In this document: piece by piece, positions 20,468 to 30,812 of the stretch
Numbering within the stretch: position 1 is the stretch's first letter
Layout of the letters: every line of letters starts with the position of its first letter
Assembly (NCBI GenBank): GCA_900073065.1
Contig: FJOG01000001.1
Coordinates: 1,254,430 to 1,318,429 of the forward strand
Reading direction: 5' to 3'
Length of the DNA stretch: 64,000 nucleotides
Source: Phialocephala subalpina
Lineage: Eukaryota > Ascomycota > Leotiomycetes > Helotiales > Mollisiaceae
Notes under the pieces: generated by a model
Seen by the model: the letters and a program-made list of their open reading frames with translations, nothing else
The model's database searches: none
What the model was told of the DNA's origin: nothing
Position numbers and translations under genes: made by a program

Positions 20468-21375
20468 NNNNNNNNNNNNNNNNNNNNNNNNNNNNNNNNN
20501 NNNNNNNNNNNNNNNNNNNNNNNNNNNNNNNNNNNNNNNNNNNNNNNNNNNNNNNNNNNNNNNNNNNNNNNNNNNNNNNNNNNNNNNNNNNNNNNNNNNN
20601 NNNNNNNNNNNNNNNNNNNNNNNNNNNNNNNNNNNNNNNNNNNNNNNNNNNNNNNNNNNNNNNNNNNNNNNNNNNNNNNNNNNNNNNNNNNNNNNNNNNN
20701 NNNNNNNNNNNNNNNNNNNNNNNNNNNNNNNNNNNNNNNNNNNNNNNNNNNNNNNNNNNNNNNNNNNNNNNNNNNNNNNNNNNNNNNNNNNNNNNNNNNN
20801 NNNNNNNNNNNNNNNNNNNNNNNNNNNNNNNNNNNNNNNNNNNNNNNNNNNNNNNNNNNNNNNNNNNNNNNNNNNNNNNNNNNNNNNNNNNNNNNNNNNN
20901 NNNNNNNNNNNNNNNNNNNNNNNNNNNNNNNNNNNNNNNNNNNNNNNNNNNNNNNNNNNNNNNNNNNNNNNNNNNNNNNNNNNNNNNNNNNNNNNNNNNN
21001 NNNNNNNNNNNNNNNNNNNNNNNNNNNNNNNNNNNNNNNNNNNNNNNNNNNNNNNNNNNNNNNNNNNNNNNNNNNNNNNNNNNNNNNNNNNNNNNNNNNN
21101 NNNNNNNNNNNNNNNNNNNNNNNNNNNNNNNNNNNNNNNNNNNNNNNNNNNNNNNNNNNNNNNNNNNNNNNNNNNNNNNNNNNNNNNNNNNNNNNNNNNN
21201 NNNNNNNNNNNNNNNNNNNNNNNNNNNNNNNNNNNNNNNNNNNNNNNNNNNNNNNNNNNNNNNNNNNNNNNNNNNNNNNNNNNNNNNNNNNNNNNNNNNN
21301 NNNNNNNNNNNNNNNNNNNNNNNNNNNNNNNNNNNNNNNNNNNNNNNNNNNNNNNNNNNNNNNNNNNNNNNNNNN
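20468..21375. other. Assembly gap (908 N)
   Basis: All bases are N. The flanks are AT-rich and repeat-like, so a collapsed repeat or transposable element is a likely cause, but this cannot be seen. Confidence 0.99.
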
Positions 21376-22260
21376 GGTCCTATTAACTTTGAAATTTCGA
21401 AGAATCCTCTTCACTTTGATGTTGTGCAGTACTTGCCTGGCTTTTATATAAACTACTTAAAACTTATAAATAAGTTGAAACTCAATTAAATACGCTTATA
21501 TTTCAAGTTTCAAGCAAATCTATGAATCTATTGTTGCGTTATTAATTAATAAGTAGTCGCGCGCTGCAAATCGCGATCGCAAAAACCTCCCAAGTACGTT
21601 TCTGCCTAAGGCACTAAGGCCATTAGACATTGGAACACCAAAATCTTACTCTCTCTCTCTCTGCTCTATAACTACGCAGCTCTTAAGGGGGGGGTTCCAG
21701 GGGTCTCCCCCTGGTAAATAAGGTTGTTGAATCGATTGCGATAAGCAGATTTAAGCCGGGGGTCCCAGGGGGTGTCCCCCTGGAGTACTATTGTAATTAA
21801 TGAGGCTCTGGCCGCACCGGAAGAACCTTATTCCGCGCCGAGCGAGCTGCTCTCTTCTCCTCAAAACTTATTACTTCTATGCTCTCTAGCAACCTCAAAT
21901 TAAGAGCGATTGATTTGAGACTTGGAATATAAATTGACTAATAAAGTCGAAGACTTTGTAGCCCCCAGCAGGGGCCCCCCTGCGAGGCCTGCGGAGCAAC
22001 CTGCGCGTCGAAGTGAAGGAAGAAAGGGGCCATCCGTTGGCTCGCTTGTCGAGCCAATGGCGTTCGGAACGAGAGAAGCATAAACCGAATGAGTCTCCCG
22101 GTACTCTCTCTGTCCGGGACTTCATGAAGGCATATTGAATCTTTAACAAGTGTAGAGTCGCATTCAGATTCTGTTTCAGGATTCTTTTGTTCTTCGAGGT
22201 CTGTGACAGAAGTGTGAGACCAGCCGATGTTCGAGTAACAACCCAAATCACAGTTCACGT
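21376..22260. repeat. Repeat-like debris with GC hairpins
   Basis: The first 200 bases after the gap are very AT-rich. Then come three GC-rich hairpins: 21697-21714 and 21765-21783, which share the design CCAGGGG..CCCCTGG, and 21968-21983 (GCAGGGG/CCCCTGC). The mixture of AT-rich DNA and repeated hairpins beside a gap suggests remnants of a mobile element. No transposase or reverse transcriptase could be read. Confidence 0.4.
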
Positions 22261-22742
22261 CATGTCACGATACCCGCTCCGTTTTGCAAAGCTTTTGTCA
22301 TTCAATTAAGTCGTGTGCAATTCCATGTGCTCGGGATGTTCTACCTGCTAGTTTCTCAATACCCTTCACTAGAGCTGCGTAATATTCTGAAGCTCTCAAA
22401 AATCGCCCAAGATTCGTACCATTTCTTACCATTTCCCTTTCTCAAAGACTATTATACCTGCCATGTGGCTCGAAATCCATCGTAATCCAAGTATTGGAGA
22501 AGCTCATTACCAACGTCCCTATCTAACGAAACTATAGCTAAGGGAACGGGCTTAGCAGTAATGCCATAATTTCTTTCTCACTTCTTCGTTCTCTTGTTTG
22601 CCTTCGCCATTATCAGTTGCTGGTCACGTATAGTGGGTCAAACTCTCATTCCATATGAAGTATAATTCAAGGGTAATCTCGCAGACTCTTATATCCTCAC
22701 TTTCTTCTTTAGCTAGCTCTCTAGACTTAACAATACGATCTT

Positions 22743-23196
22743 TTACCCACAGTATGATGCCCAGACCTCGTAGCATCTCATAGCCATGCCGTGCGGGAGC
22801 TTTTTTCCGAGAAGGAGGACCCTACAGCATCTTCGCAGCTTGGATACCCCCAGGGTACACTGGTCCATCCTTTTCAAGCCAGCCTTGGCGGCAAATTGAC
22901 CGATGTCTGCCTTGCGTGTATGAGCAATCTCGATGTGCTCCCACATGTAGTTGTAGCTGAAATGACGCCCGCAAGATTCACATTAGTATCAGTTCTCTGT
23001 CTCCCTAGCCAGGCACTTCTCGCATATGCTCGCCACTGTGCTTTGGATCGATCATGTCGCAACATTGCGGACAAGCAACCAAGAGGTCCTCGTCGTCTCC
23101 ATAGACGCGTTTGAAGTGCTTTTGAAGGTTTGCGTTTCGCTTGAATGGCTTCGGGTCCTCACAAAGCTCGCAGATGTACTCCGTACAGCTCACCAT
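22743..23196 (-). pseudogene. Decayed C2H2-type zinc-finger gene fragment
   Basis: The frame at 23005-23196 reads YICELCEDPKPFKRNANLQK and CPQCCDMIDPKHSGEHMRE. Downstream, in another frame, CESCGRHFSYNYMWEHIE continues into IAHTRKADIGQFAAKAGL. The same order of motifs is found in the gene at 27923-28805 (CHKCTPPRPFKSKGSLDR, CPDCHKM, CPTCNLELSYKEIGKHME, AHKRAG, FAEQAGM), so the two are paralogs. Between the two parts there is a frameshift after HMRE and two in-frame stops (TGA and TAA), which marks this copy as broken. More disconnected open pieces lie upstream at 23200-23640. Lies inverted relative to the other two copies. Confidence 0.7.
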
Positions 23197-23747
23197 CTTC
23201 TCGGTGGCAAGCGAGCTCGGCTTGGTTTCGTCCTTACTTTTCCTTTTCTCTCACACTCACCATATACTTTGACGGGCTCTCGTGTCAAGCTTGTCTTGTG
23301 CATGTAAGTGGCCTTCGAGCTGATTATTTGACCTTTCCTCCAGAGGATACTTGCCGAATTCCGTTGCGGTTCTTTCTCGAGTTGGTATCCAAGTACTCTC
23401 ATGAGAAGTTCAGCATCACTTAGATATCGAGCCTCCAACGGAAGTTCCACGAGACGTTGGAGCATTGATACCACAAATCAACTGCTTCGAATTTCTGGAT
23501 TTCAGAGCTGCAGTTTCCAGTATAATTCTGAATGACGAAAGACCAAGGATATCCAGGGACTTCAGTCCTTCAGCCACTGATGCCGGCCGGTTTCCTGAAC
23601 CTCTGAGTATGAGACATGCCAGTTCACATTCCACCTCGGATCTTGGGACATTAGTTGGCAGAACTGATTGCAGCGTTCAAGATATTCTGCTTGATCTTTG
23701 TCGGTCCACTTCCCATCTTGACTGCTTTGGCGGTAAATGACGATTAT

Positions 23748-24521
23748 TCAACCCAGCTCATCATCGAAATCGGTCTTAGGAGAGTGAGGCGCCGATGTAG
23801 ATTCATATCCAGTGATTTTGGTCTTCGTGAGAATTTGTCCAAAGGCCAGGCCCTTCCTGTTTTCTACAAGGTCGGAATTGTCTTGGGAGGTCTTTTCATT
23901 GGCTGTGTGATCACATGAGGCATGTGAGTGAGGAACTGGTGGTGACTTCGGCACAGCATGGAGCTCTGATGCAGATTGTTAGCATTATTTTCGCCTAAAG
24001 TCGGTACACATACTGCTTTTCTCTTCGCAGGCAAGGCAAGTGTCCCTGGAAGGGTCGTTGGGGTAGGAACAATCTTCGCAGAACCACGTATCACCTCCTT
24101 GCGAACCTGAACCTTCGGTCTCGGCGTACACACTGGAGTGATGATGGCCAAGAAGCTTTGGGGTCGGATGATCGAGTTCTAGGTCAGAGTATTAGCAATA
24201 CCCTAGATCTAGTACAAGAGTGCATTTACTGTTTCTCTCTTCGCAGGCAAGGTAAGTCTCCCTTGAATGGTGGTTGGCATAAGAACAATCCTCACAGAAC
24301 CAAGGATCATCTTCTGGATCCTCATGCTTGGCGTAGACGCGTACCGGCATGTCTGCTATAGAGACCGATCAGAATGGAAGTTCATTGAGGGGTATAGGAA
24401 GCCACTAACCTGTCGAATCCAGATCTGGGGCTGATGATTCCCTAGTATAACGACCTCTCGGTGCCTGAGCTGGGTGAAGGAAGTGCTTTCGTGGACAGAT
24501 TCCGTCAGGGCGAGTCGAAGC
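23748..24521 (-). CDS. Protein with two RanBP2-type zinc fingers (5' end unresolved)
   Basis: Four exons are read with confidence: 24410-24521, 24230-24352, 24014-24178 and 23748-23965, joined by introns with good GT/AG sites, ending at TGA 23748-23750. Two RanBP2-like fingers are present: the first DPWFCEDCSYANH...ETYLACEE and the second DTWFCEDCSYPND...DTCLACEE. The W-x-C-x2-C-x5-N...C-x2-C pattern is clear in the second; in the first the third cysteine is tyrosine. The first exon listed begins after a possible acceptor (TAG at 24522-24523), so an upstream exon should exist, perhaps within the open frame 24612-24854 (start ATG 24854), but I could not find an in-frame junction. RanBP2 fingers bind ubiquitin, Ran or RNA; the role here is unknown. 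Confidence 0.6.
24005..24310. repeat. Diverged tandem duplication carrying the two zinc fingers
   Basis: About 130 bases at 24005-24135 are repeated, with divergence, at 24220-24350. Both units include an intron edge and one RanBP2-type finger, so the second finger probably arose by internal duplication. Confidence 0.6.
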
Positions 24522-24980
24522 CTATTTTGTCTAATTCAAGCAGGGACGAGCTGGGTCTAGGATGTAGCTCCAAGGGACCACAGAGTCACGGTTAGCTGAA
24601 GCTCTAGGTTGTCAACTAGAGCTATAAAAGGTAGAAGAAGAGAGTTGGAGAAGAGCGAAAATTGCGAAAGAAGGAGGTAATGCCCTCTGCAAGGCAATCA
24701 CGGTGCAGTTCTTCCATTCTTGGTATTTGCGTTGGTGGTGCTTGGGCAGGTTGCAGAAGTAGAAGGTACCATGTCTAGGAACCCACATGGAAGCCACGAG
24801 CGATTTTTGGCGGGCTGGAATCATTAATTGACGGCCACATAGAAAAGGGGTCATCTTACCAGAAGGCTTAGTAAAAGTCGTGATTTTCTCTCTTCATGCA
24901 TTTCTTGTATTGAAATTGGAGTGCGAGGCAGCGAAATGTGAGGGGAATCGAGAGCGGACGAGGCGTAATTGAGTAGAGGG

Positions 24981-25290
24981 TTAAAGGGGTATGATGTAGT
25001 CACACGGAGTGAACGCGCAGGCAGCGGGGGAGACCAAATGGTAGTGAAATAGCCGTGCGGGTTGCATTCGTGGACAATGGGAGGATAGAGGGAAACGAAA
25101 CCGCGAGCAATGGAGCAGAGGTGATGAAATAGCCACACGGATCGAATGTATATGCTTGCCAGAATTCGGAGGGGAACAAGAGCGGACCACAAATTGATAC
25201 CGTAGGCAGAGGAGGTGAAGTGGTGATATAGCCATACGGATTCGAGTGTGTGGGCGTTGAGAGGGTCGAGAAGAAGGGCCAGCAAGAGAT
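24981..25290. repeat. Degenerate minisatellite
   Basis: The core GTRRTGAWATAGCCRYRCGG occurs at about 25042, 25121 and 25217, with a weaker copy at about 24993 (spacings roughly 50, 79 and 96 bases). The region is open in all three minus-strand frames (up to 178 codons), which reflects base composition and the repeat, not necessarily a gene. Confidence 0.5.
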
Positions 25291-27180
25291 CGTCCGTTGG
25301 CGATTAAGAGGGGCTTCATTGGCAGGCAGAAGTCGTAGGATCTTGCGAGGTGTAAGGAGGTTCTGTTGAACCAAGGGACTTTCCTATTGAGAGAGCTTCC
25401 AGAAAGCCATGGAAACGGTACTTGTTGGTAGAAAGAGGGGTTAGCGCAACGGCCATCCCAGGTGACTTGCTGCAAAGTTCGCATCGTGAGAACGATCAGC
25501 TCGTCGTAGGTCCGCACTGGCGATCGAGGCGGCTACATGTCGATCTGTGGGAGATTGTCGATTTGGGTGATGAGGTTCCAGGACTTGGGCATCCCCATCG
25601 GCTCGCGCCTTTGATCACCGCGTTGACTAGGAGTTTTTGTTTCTACGAAAGTCGAGACTCTCGCTCGTACCATCCCATCTTGGCCTTCAGGTACTAACCG
25701 GAGAGGTACGAGGAAGTATCTTCCTCACACCTCTCCGTCCGCATTGGCGATCGAGGGGGAGGACTTGTCGATCTGTGGGAAGTTGTGGAGGAAAAGGGGA
25801 GGGCGTGAAGAAGAGATCTGAACGCGTCGAAATCTGCTTATCTTCCAAGTGCCCCACATTTCAGGCTAGTACTGTAAAGCGGTTTAGCGAGAACCACTAG
25901 AACGAATCACTACTCAGGTGCGTTTCAGCCTCCAGGAATTGACAAAATATTGCATTTCAACAAGCAGTACGAGAAGACAATATCAAGAAGCAATTAACTC
26001 ATGGAACACAGCGGCTTGTAACACTCGTTGCACGGTACGAAGAATCCTCAGCCGCCCCATAAGTTCAGACTGATAAAGGGGACTGGATCTAAGGGTCTTA
26101 AGCTTTTAGGAGCATACTTCCATGAATATGTCCTTGATCCAGCCACCACGTTGTTCCAGCAGATTTTCTGTGTAAGTAATAGCAACTTTGCGGCCAACAA
26201 ACCCCAACGTACTTGCCGCTGATATAGATAGAATCAATTAGTCCATCGGTGTAGCAAGTGCAGCTTCTCGAAGATCCAGAGTATTGATGCTTCGTCGTCA
26301 ACCTTAGAGTGTATTGAAGCCGTGCGAAGTCAGCCACATTTGAGCTAACACCCCTGCCTCGGCCCCATGTACCATGTCCGTGGCAGTAGAGAGTCATAAG
26401 TGGTGGGAGGCACTTAAGATGTTGTGGCATACAGGTAGTACCAGAGCCAGTCGTTGGCAGAGAAACCGATCAGACGTGCATACCATCACCATCCTCGTGG
26501 TGCGCCGGTGTTCGAGCAAGGCGCGACACTGAAGTACCAAAAACCCGAGGACATTCATCAAGACCAAGTTTTCGAGGCAGCAAGCTAAGGGAATCGATCG
26601 AATGAGACCCTCAAATATAAGATGCTACTCGAAGATCGTTTTTATGCTCAGTTCCAAAGTCCCACCAATCTCAGGAACGATGCAGGGTGTTTTGGTCGCT
26701 TTTGCGCACACCGGGAGCAAGTCTACCACCAGTTAGCGTAGAGATGAGCCGTCTTTTTTTGATGAGGTTGTCACCGTTGTTCTACGGTAGAAGTCCCAAG
26801 AATAGGAGGCCTTTTGATGTGGTTCAGATCCAAGCATAGATAGTTGCCGCAAGACCTGTTCTTAATGCCATTCTTGATGCCAATGACTCCTTGCCTTGTG
26901 AATTTGATGCAACTCCTCTAGCAATCGAAGGGCACTTCATATTTCCGTGTATTTTGAAATTAGGCTCAATGACATTAGATTGAATGAGTCTACTGGAGCT
27001 TGTACTTCACGATGATCATATTCAAGTCCATCTTTGCTGGACTTGTCCTTCAGATATAATATATTCTAAAAGTACCTACCAGGAAGGCGTCTGCACTACT
27101 GTAGCATCGAGTCCTCGTCCCTTCGACAAAACTTTCACTGGACTGGAGCAGTGATCACGCAAATGAAGTCCCACAAACTC
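25291..27180. other. Gene-poor stretch with an imperfect duplication
   Basis: No gene can be supported. A segment near 25519-25562 (TGGCGATCGAGG...GTCGATCTGTGGGA) recurs at 25743-25788. The 110-codon minus-strand frame at 26098-26430 has no domain. From about 26780 onward the sequence is the first half of a segmental duplication. Confidence 0.45.
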
Positions 27181-27250
27181 TAGGAGATTCCGGAGCCTTT
27201 CAAGCTTCCGACGTTGACTAGGCTTCTATGGGAATGACGAGCTTGGTGGA

Positions 27251-28805
27251 TTGATTACCATCGGGAGAATCAGCAGCGCCTACAGTGAGGACGACGTCGA
27301 CAATCTCAAGGAGAGAGCAGAAAAATTTCGCGACCTGTACCTCCAAATTCACACAGAGGATCATGGCTGTCATCTAGAAGGTGACGCCATCCCCCGCGAT
27401 CACTTCCAACTTCTCGCTTTCCCTAGCAACACCAACTTGATGCGTTCCAATGCTGGGGAGCTCGTTGCGCTAAGAAATGTCCTGGAGAAAGCACTGAGAG
27501 AGGCGGATATGAGAAAGATCGTGATGGTGATCTCTCAATGGGATGGATTGACGTCTAATATGGAGGTGAGTTTCGCGGCCTTCACTCCTCATAATGTCAT
27601 TTTCGCAGATCATTTTCGCAGATCATTTTCGCAAAAAGGTAATACTAACACATACTTAAAGCCTCACGGATTTCTTAGCGCATTACGCTCAACTCAATCT
27701 CTATCTCTTCGTTTACTATGGAGAAGGCAATTACGAAGAGTTCGCCTGCCGTTCACTTTTTGAGGAGATACTTGACGTTAAAGACTATGTAAAGTCTCGA
27801 AATGCAGCCTTGGTTGCAGCTAGGAATGCAGTCCTCAGCATGGGCGCAGGTGGATTCAACAAGGAGCTGTATGTATACGATCGTTTCATAAGATTAAACC
27901 TGACTAATGTTTTGCTTCACAGAATTGGCGAGGCAACAAGAGCAAATATCGACCTCGGCATGGCAAAGAAGCGCAATCATACTCGCATTTTCGACGGTCG
28001 ACACGCTGAAGCTATTCTGAAGAGAGTCATCGACGATATCGAAAATGTGTTTCGCGGCCGTCGGAAGAAAGTCATCTTCTTGCCACTCGCCAAGGAGCAA
28101 GATGGCTGCCCACTGGCAAACCACGACCACATCCTACCAAGCGTAGCCGCAGTCATCACACATGTGATGGATGAGATGACCAAGGCTCGAGCCAAGACCT
28201 GCCTCTTCTGCGATAAAAAATTCCAAGCCGAGGCGAACTTGAAGAACCACAAGGCTAACTGCAACAATCCGAACATCAAGCTCCACACTTGTCATAAATG
28301 CACTCCACCACGACCGTTCAAGTCTAAGGGAAGCCTTGATAGACACGATGACAGGTTGCATGAAAATCCAGGGAAGGTCGAAGTGGAATGTCCCGATTGT
28401 CACAAGATGCTGGCGAAGGAAACGCTCACAGTCCATCGACGCGAGAATTGCAAGTACAGAAAGGAGGACTTAACGTACAAATGTCCAACTTGTAACCTCG
28501 AACTCTCGTACAAGGAGATTGGCAAGCACATGGAGACTGCGCACAAGAGAGCCGGTGAGGTTAGAGGATTTGCGGAGCAGGCAGGAATGGTTGACGAAGG
28601 AAGGGGAGATGCTCCAATCTTTGCTAAGAAGATTGAAGCTGTACGGATATGGATATCAAGATGGGCGAGGGTGGTAGAGATATGGATATTGAGATGGGTG
28701 AAGGGGATGGCGGTGCATAAATTCCCGGCCCTCCATCTGCCGTTACGAGCATTGACACTTTGCATCATTGAGGAATTTCGGGAAGATGGCATTCAGGTTT
28801 GCTAG
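27251..28805 (+). CDS. Zinc-finger protein of a local multi-copy family (splicing partly unresolved)
   Basis: The first exon piece (27251-27565) reads GRISSAYSEDDVDNLKERAE and MVISQWDGLTSNME, ending at a GTGAGT donor. The next coding piece (about 27678-27868) reads AHYAQLNLYLFVYYGEGNYE, then a 54-nt intron (27869-27922) leads to the last exon (27923-28805). That exon holds zinc-binding motifs: TCLFCDKKFQAEANLKNH, HTCHKCTPPRPFKSKGSLDR, VECPDCHKM and YKCPTCNLELSYKEIGKH. The first junction does not keep the frame with any good acceptor, and a 13-bp tandem repeat lies in that intron. So the gene may be damaged or use an unusual site. The true start may lie upstream: codons in frame reach back to about 27209 (FYGNDELGGLITIG). 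Function unknown; probably DNA or RNA binding. Confidence 0.55.
27598..27633. repeat. 13-bp tandem repeat in a presumed intron
   Basis: CATTTTCGCAGAT occurs twice exactly (27598-27610 and 27611-27623), followed by a third partial copy (27624-27633). Each copy contains a potential acceptor CGCAG. Confidence 0.8.
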
Positions 28806-29640
28806 GCATCTGGAAGAAAGGGAGCCATAGGATGAGAATGAGCTTCTCTGTGCTTTAGTATCCACGATAATGCTTTGAGCATACCCGACATAATTGAAGA
28901 CACTCGTTTCTACGAAGTAACCAAAACTTAATGTCCACTCCGTTCCAGATTTGCAAACTCTACAAGAATCATCTTTTAATCTACTCTTCTCCCGCGCCTA
29001 AGACTTTCAAGAACTCTAATCCAAAAGAAAGGGATGTCTTACCGTGCAAGATAGCAAAGATTAACAGGTATCGAATACCTTTAAGTCGAGTGTAGTGAGG
29101 CCGAGGGGTGAAAAGCTTCCCCCACAAGGAGGGGGTGGCTGTGCGCGGCAAAAATATATTGGTAGTGCTGGAGGCTTGGGACCATATGCGTATAAAGTAA
29201 ATCCAAACCGATGGCGTTTCTGCTACCTAATCCTCGCCGGTTCTTGAAGATACTAGATGCGAGAGAAGAAATCTTAGATACTGAGATACTCCGTACTTAA
29301 CATTGCTTTAGGTCCAACTGGCAGAACAGTATACCATCTCCTGCCAAGTCGCCAACCTGTTAAGTTTATTCGAGAAGGCAGCACTTCCTCTAATCTGGAA
29401 ACTCCTCGCATATCTCTGTTTCTCCGAATCCTCCTCTCCCAGCCTCAGTATGCTCCTCGATTTTTCATTCGCAACAGGCACAATAGGCATTCAGCTTATT
29501 CATCTCTGAGCAAATGTTCCATGCTGAAATCTATAAAACATCCTAACATTGGCGTGGTTCAGATTCAAACACCTGACACAGTTGCTCCATGACCCGTTCT
29601 TGACAGCGCTTTCAATGTCCCAGCCTGGCCTGGAGAATCG
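28806..29640. other. Spacer between duplicated copies
   Basis: About 835 bases. The first 450 or so, up to 29260, still match the second copy (for example the AACTTAATGTCC and GTTCTTGAAGATACTAGATG regions match 30594 onward). No gene seen. A 60-codon frame at 29308-29490 has no domain. Confidence 0.4.
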
Positions 29641-30812
29641 AGAAGGCTGGGCTGCCCGAAGATAGTTCCTTCGGATTGATGTTGCTGTTCAAGCCAATGG
29701 AAGTCCTTCCCTAGGGGCAGTGCTCTGCGATGTCCCAGGCAAGGCTAGGAGATTGGAAACGCTGGTTCTTGATATGATTCCTGGCTTTTGAGGATCTGCT
29801 ATGCGTCCTCAAGTAACAGCACTTCGATGTCTACATACATTTTGGGATTGATTCGCAAAACATCAAAATATAATTGAACGTGTCTGTGAGAGCTAGTACT
29901 TCATGTTCAACTTTTGCTTGACTTTCCTTCCAGATACGATACCTGTCCCGAAATGTAGTTCACCCTGCTCGCAACCTCGAGCGTTTCTTGCATTAATCCC
30001 TCATCGTCCTACTTTCATCGAGATTACCTGCCATGAAGTCACTTGCATCAGTGTGGGATCCAGCCTTCAGAGAAAATTATAATAGACATTAAAGCGTCGA
30101 TACCATAGACCAAGTCCCTGGTATGCTAGGACATTCCAGAACTTTTCAAACACTCGACGTTGACTTCCATGAAGATAACGAGCTTGGACGATGATAGCCA
30201 TGTCAAGAATCAGGCGACGGCTACGATTATGCCGAAGTCGACAATCTCAAGGAAAGAGTAGTGAGCTTTTAGGGTCGTTAATCTCCAAAGGATGCTAGAA
30301 CATTAAGAACATCCAGCCAAGCCTTTCACGCAGCATCATTCTCAATCGCTTCCACTGAAAGCAATCCTCCATGATCCAGCTCACATCGGACATTTGCTAC
30401 TCTATCTTCGAGAATTTGCTACACGTCGATACCAAAGTGCCTTTTCAAAATGTCCAAGGAATTTCTGGACATCGGTGATGGTAAACCTTTCAAAACAACC
30501 ATTCATCAACGGGAGAGCTGCAAGTGCAGAAAGGAGGACTCGGAACATCCCAAACAGCATTTATAACGATCAAATTCCATAAAGCAAGCAAAGCTCAATG
30601 TCCCACTTCAGTCCAGACTTTCATACCCCACAAAAGTCATCATCTAGCCTCCTCCCTCTCGCACCTCCAAGGCACTCAGGAATTCCAATCGGAATTCTCA
30701 ACAAGAAAGGTATATCTTGACGTGCAAGAACTTAAAATCGACGGCATTTCTCCTTTCCAATCCTCACGCGTTCTTGAAATCCCCGACTGCGGGATGAAGA
30801 AAGCTTTGATAT
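29640..30812 (+). pseudogene. Truncated tandem copy of the zinc-finger gene region
   Basis: Landmarks in order match the 26780-29260 region: the upstream part with GCTAGTACTTCATG (29890), a piece like TTTTCAAACACTCGACGTTGAC then GATAACGAGCTTGG and GTCGACAATCTCAAGGA (30140-30255), a piece GCAAGTGCAGAAAGGAGGAC (30520-30540) matching the zinc-finger exon at 28449-28469, then matching 3' flank to about 30810. The middle, including most zinc fingers, is missing, and stops interrupt the rest. This is a decayed partial duplicate. Confidence 0.65.

Noticed and set aside
20343..21451. Long ORFs across the first assembly gap (and similar ones across the other two)
   Set aside because: They are open only because unknown bases are not read as stops.
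26098..26430. 110-codon minus-strand ORF
   Set aside because: No domain and located in gene-poor sequence; treated as chance.
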